This document shows positions 61,775 through 64,000 of a DNA stretch of 64,000 bases, in pieces. How positions within the stretch are numbered: the stretch's first letter is position 1; every line of letters begins with the position of its first letter. The notes beneath the pieces were generated by a model. The model did no database searches and was not told the origin of the DNA. It saw only the letters and a list, made by a program, of their open reading frames with translations. Source of the stretch: Methanogenium organophilum. GTDB taxonomy: Archaea; Halobacteriota; Methanomicrobia; Methanomicrobiales; Methanomicrobiaceae. The stretch covers positions 1,860,001 through 1,924,000 of the forward strand of contig NZ_CP113361.1 in assembly GCF_026684035.1 (NCBI RefSeq), written 5' to 3'. The position numbers were made by a program, and so were the translations under genes.

Positions 61775-63324
61775 CGGGACACCTCCCGAATATAGACGGT
61801 GCTGCCTTCTTTCAGGGCAGCAAGTTTCTCCGGTTCACAGACGCGCCCAATTATATTTGTGCCTTCAAATGGTTCCGATGTTGGGCCAAACTCACTGTTT
61901 TCTGTGGTTCTGCATCCAACAAGGCCGGTAATTTTCCGAGAGTCATTGGTAATGGCAAGCATATTGGCAGGGACACTGTTTTCCGGCGTATTTTCCTTAT
62001 TAATGTTTGTGCCTTTTTTTATCTGTGGCTGGAACAGCAGGACGTCATCAAATTTCATAAGAAGCGGCATTTCACCAATCTCATGCCATCTGAGACCGGT
62101 CACGGATCGGAATATGTAGCAGCTTCGGGGGGCCTCGGCATCAAAAAGTTCAACAGAGATGACCTGAGATGCCGGAATGGTGGTGACATATACTGTTTTT
62201 TTGGCAAGCACTTCCAGCGTGGTCTTCGGGGACTGTGAGATCACCACCCGTTCCCCTGTGGATTCATCTGTTTCAAGGGTAACTCCCCGTTTATCTGCAG
62301 TTTCCTGTGCGAGAGATAGTGCCATCCCGCAGAGATCAAACTGTGGTGGTTCCACATCAAAGAGGAATGTCTCGCCGTCACCTGCGATGCGTGCCAGTTC
62401 AATGCCATGCTCAACACTGGCAACGACCGTATGGTTCGGACTTCCGGCAATATCATCTGTGTATATGAATACCGAGCCCCGGTTTCTTCCTTTCACGCGG
62501 ACAGTTACCGTGCCTTCAAACCGGGAGTGCGGAACACCTTCGTAGAATACTTCACTCTCACGCATGCGATCATCGCGGATATGGGTGCCTGAGGTCAGTG
62601 AGACTGTGTATCTACCCGTCCTGTAGGTGAGAAGGAGGTGCTCAACACTCTGTGCATGGGTAGTATCAATCTCTTCCTCCCGATACCCCGCCGCACGGGC
62701 CCGTGCATGGGTGATGATACTCATGCCGTCTTCCAGGATGAGATCCTGTTTGGTGGTTGTGAAGGCATTTGATGCATCCGCACTTCGGATAATCCGTTCC
62801 ATCGAGATGATTGCATCCTTGGGCTTCCACTCTTCGAGGACTGACATCCCTGAAATGACTTTTCCAACAATACCTCCTTCTTTTGCAGCGCCATGGTCTG
62901 CAATATGGGGTGATTTGGAAAATATGAGGTACGATCTTTCTGCGTCATATCCCCCACACCCAAGGATAACGTCACCGCGTGCATAGCGGTGTGGGGATCG
63001 TTTTGGGATGATATCTGTCGGAAAAGGTCCAAATGCTGCCGCCTGTCGGTCGGCCCATTTCAAAATAAGTTTCTCTGGATGAGTACCGGTTTGAGAACCA
63101 CCAGTGATAAATTTCTGAAAAACAGGAGGTGCTTCACCGAATATTTCGATGATTACCTCTCCCGCGGTGGTTGTTACGCGGATATTGCGCGTGGTTGCGG
63201 ACTCTGTTTCCACAGGTCGTATAATCGCAACACTGCATTCCGGGGGATGGGTAGGGATAATATCCCCAAGTACCGCTCCATCCGGTACTTCCAGCCTCTC
63301 GTCATCGAGGCGGATCTCTGTCAT
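61771..63324 (-). CDS. Methanogenesis marker protein 3 (cyclophilin-like domain)
   Basis: A 517-residue protein of the marker 3 family. It begins with a ubiquitin-like MTEIRLDDERLEVPDGAVLGDI strand pattern and has a central part with GKVISGMSVLEEWKPKDAI that resembles a peptidyl-prolyl isomerase fold, consistent with a chaperone or scaffold. The ATG at 63324 matches this N-terminus; a longer frame to 63405 overlaps the AtwA stop and looks spurious. It follows atwA by 13 nt and is named among the MCR activation factors. Confidence 0.85.
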   Translation of the reverse strand: MTEIRLDDERLEVPDGAVLGDIIPTHPPECSVAIIRPVETESATTRNIRVTTTAGEVIIEIFGEAPPVFQKFITGGSQTGTHPEKLILKWADRQAAAFGPFPTDIIPKRSPHRYARGDVILGCGGYDAERSYLIFSKSPHIADHGAAKEGGIVGKVISGMSVLEEWKPKDAIISMERIIRSADASNAFTTTKQDLILEDGMSIITHARARAAGYREEEIDTTHAQSVEHLLLTYRTGRYTVSLTSGTHIRDDRMRESEVFYEGVPHSRFEGTVTVRVKGRNRGSVFIYTDDIAGSPNHTVVASVEHGIELARIAGDGETFLFDVEPPQFDLCGMALSLAQETADKRGVTLETDESTGERVVISQSPKTTLEVLAKKTVYVTTIPASQVISVELFDAEAPRSCYIFRSVTGLRWHEIGEMPLLMKFDDVLLFQPQIKKGTNINKENTPENSVPANMLAITNDSRKITGLVGCRTTENSEFGPTSEPFEGTNIIGRVCEPEKLAALKEGSTVYIREVSR

Positions 63325-63337
63325 TGTATTACTCCAC

Positions 63338-64000
63338 TTAGACGTTTGCCATAATTTGTCGCTCTTTATCTGAAAGTTCCTGGAGCACCTCTGCAGTCGG
63401 TCCAATCTTCACGATTTTTCCGCCTCTCATGAGAATACACCTGTCGCAGATATCGCGTACAAATTCCATGTCGTGGGAGACTACAATAAATGTTTCATCT
63501 ATTTCTTCACGTGCTGTCACAATAGAGTGCTTTACGTCAATCTTGGTGATGGGGTCCATGGTTCCGGTTGGTTCATCGAGAATGACAATTCTGGGCTCTT
63601 TGATAAGCACCTGAGCAAGGGCAACCCGATGTTTTTCACCTTCTGAGAGTTGATCCGGACGACGGTTGAGAATGCCTTTTGCCTTCTCTTCGGTGAATCC
63701 GGCCATCTTCAGAGTGATGATTGCCTTGCGCATGGCAAGTTCCTTAGGGAATTCAAGACCGATGGAGTCGGTAAGGTTGTCAAGAATACTCCGGTGAGGA
63801 TAGAGATCATACTCCTGGTGGAGAAGGCCAATGTATTTTTTGGCCCGGCCCCGCTGTTCTATACCAGGCTTTGTCATGTCCACGCATTCATCACCGATAC
63901 GGATATTCATATCACCGGCAGTCGGTTCGATAATCCCTGCAATCATCTTGGAAAGGGTAGTTTTCCCTGCACCCGATGTTCCGATAATTCCGAAAATTTC
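63338..64000 (-). CDS. atwA: MCR activation ATPase component A2 (AtwA), C-terminal part
   Basis: The C-terminal ~220 residues of component A2, a double-ABC ATPase that drives reductive activation of the nickel cofactor in methyl-coenzyme M reductase. In this part the second ATPase has Walker A GTSGAGKTT (near the window end), signature LSEGEKHRVALAQVL and Walker B IVILDEPTGTMD with the H-loop VVSHDMEF. The gene runs beyond the window. It is the first of the seven cluster genes seen here. Confidence 0.9.
   Translation of the reverse strand, partial: EIFGIIGTSGAGKTTLSKMIAGIIEPTAGDMNIRIGDECVDMTKPGIEQRGRAKKYIGLLHQEYDLYPHRSILDNLTDSIGLEFPKELAMRKAIITLKMAGFTEEKAKGILNRRPDQLSEGEKHRVALAQVLIKEPRIVILDEPTGTMDPITKIDVKHSIVTAREEIDETFIVVSHDMEFVRDICDRCILMRGGKIVKIGPTAEVLQELSDKERQIMANV

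Overview
This 64-kb window comes from the chromosome of a hydrogenotrophic methanogenic archaeon, most likely of the order Methanomicrobiales; I cannot fix the genus. The evidence is methenyl-H4MPT cyclohydrolase (mch), seven methanogenesis marker proteins (12, 3, 6, 5, 15, 17, 7), the AtwA ATPase that activates methyl-coenzyme M reductase, Orc1/Cdc6, a family-B DNA polymerase, GatCAB, GGGP synthase, archaeal ThrRS, and DUF3821 and NosD-type surface proteins. Base composition looks close to 50% GC. Genes are densely packed, with many 4-nt ATGA overlaps. I see no insertion sequence, CRISPR array, integrase or rRNA.

Layout. 1-1.2 kb: porC-porD-porA (pyruvate synthase, porA cut by the window edge). 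1.4-2.6 kb: marker protein 12, followed by a possible decayed ORF. 2.7-4.3 kb: a double-PAS sensor and a KaiC/RecA-like partner without a P-loop. 4.5-5.7 kb: a uracil salvage pair in which both genes are damaged (amber codon in upp, uraA reduced to its C-terminal part). 5.7-11.8 kb: DUF368 lipid-carrier transporter, sugar-nucleotide epimerase, phosphoglycerate mutase, a zinc-ribbon protein, orc1/cdc6 and mch. 12-14.7 kb: small membrane and soluble proteins, tRNA-Val(UAC) and a tandem-chagasin lipoprotein. 14.8-22.4 kb: a three-gene, 7.6-kb operon of large secreted or surface proteins. 22.5-26.1 kb: HNH nuclease and a MacB-like ABC module with a secreted CARDB-type protein. 26.5-31.6 kb: an orphan membrane protein, two lipoproteins, a NifB-type radical SAM enzyme and a threonine aldolase.

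31.8-42.6 kb is a long housekeeping block on the minus strand. It runs from an asparagine-synthetase-like protein through gatC-gatA-gatB, topA, GGGP synthase and trmJ to dcd and thrS, linking transfer-RNA charging, DNA topology and membrane lipid synthesis. 42.8-54.9 kb carries purB, PspC, an XPD-type helicase overlapping an O6-alkylguanine methyltransferase, panE-mobA-rlmH, pyrK-pyrD, malate dehydrogenase and polB. 55.6-58 kb has two flavodoxin-like proteins, a DUF3821 surface protein and an AhpD-like protein. 58.1-64 kb is the compact cluster AtwA-MMP3-MMP6-MMP5-MMP15-MMP17-MMP7 for maturation or activation of methyl-coenzyme M reductase.

The most notable observations are the double lesion in uracil salvage while de novo pyrimidine genes (pyrD, pyrK, dcd) stay intact; the asparagine-synthetase-like protein with no glutaminase cysteine coupled to gatCAB; the MCR-activation cluster in the same window as a NifB that could supply its complex iron-sulfur clusters; the two-gene PAS/pseudo-KaiC signalling unit; and the giant beta-helix surface operon. 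I do not see a clear new defence or mobile system here.
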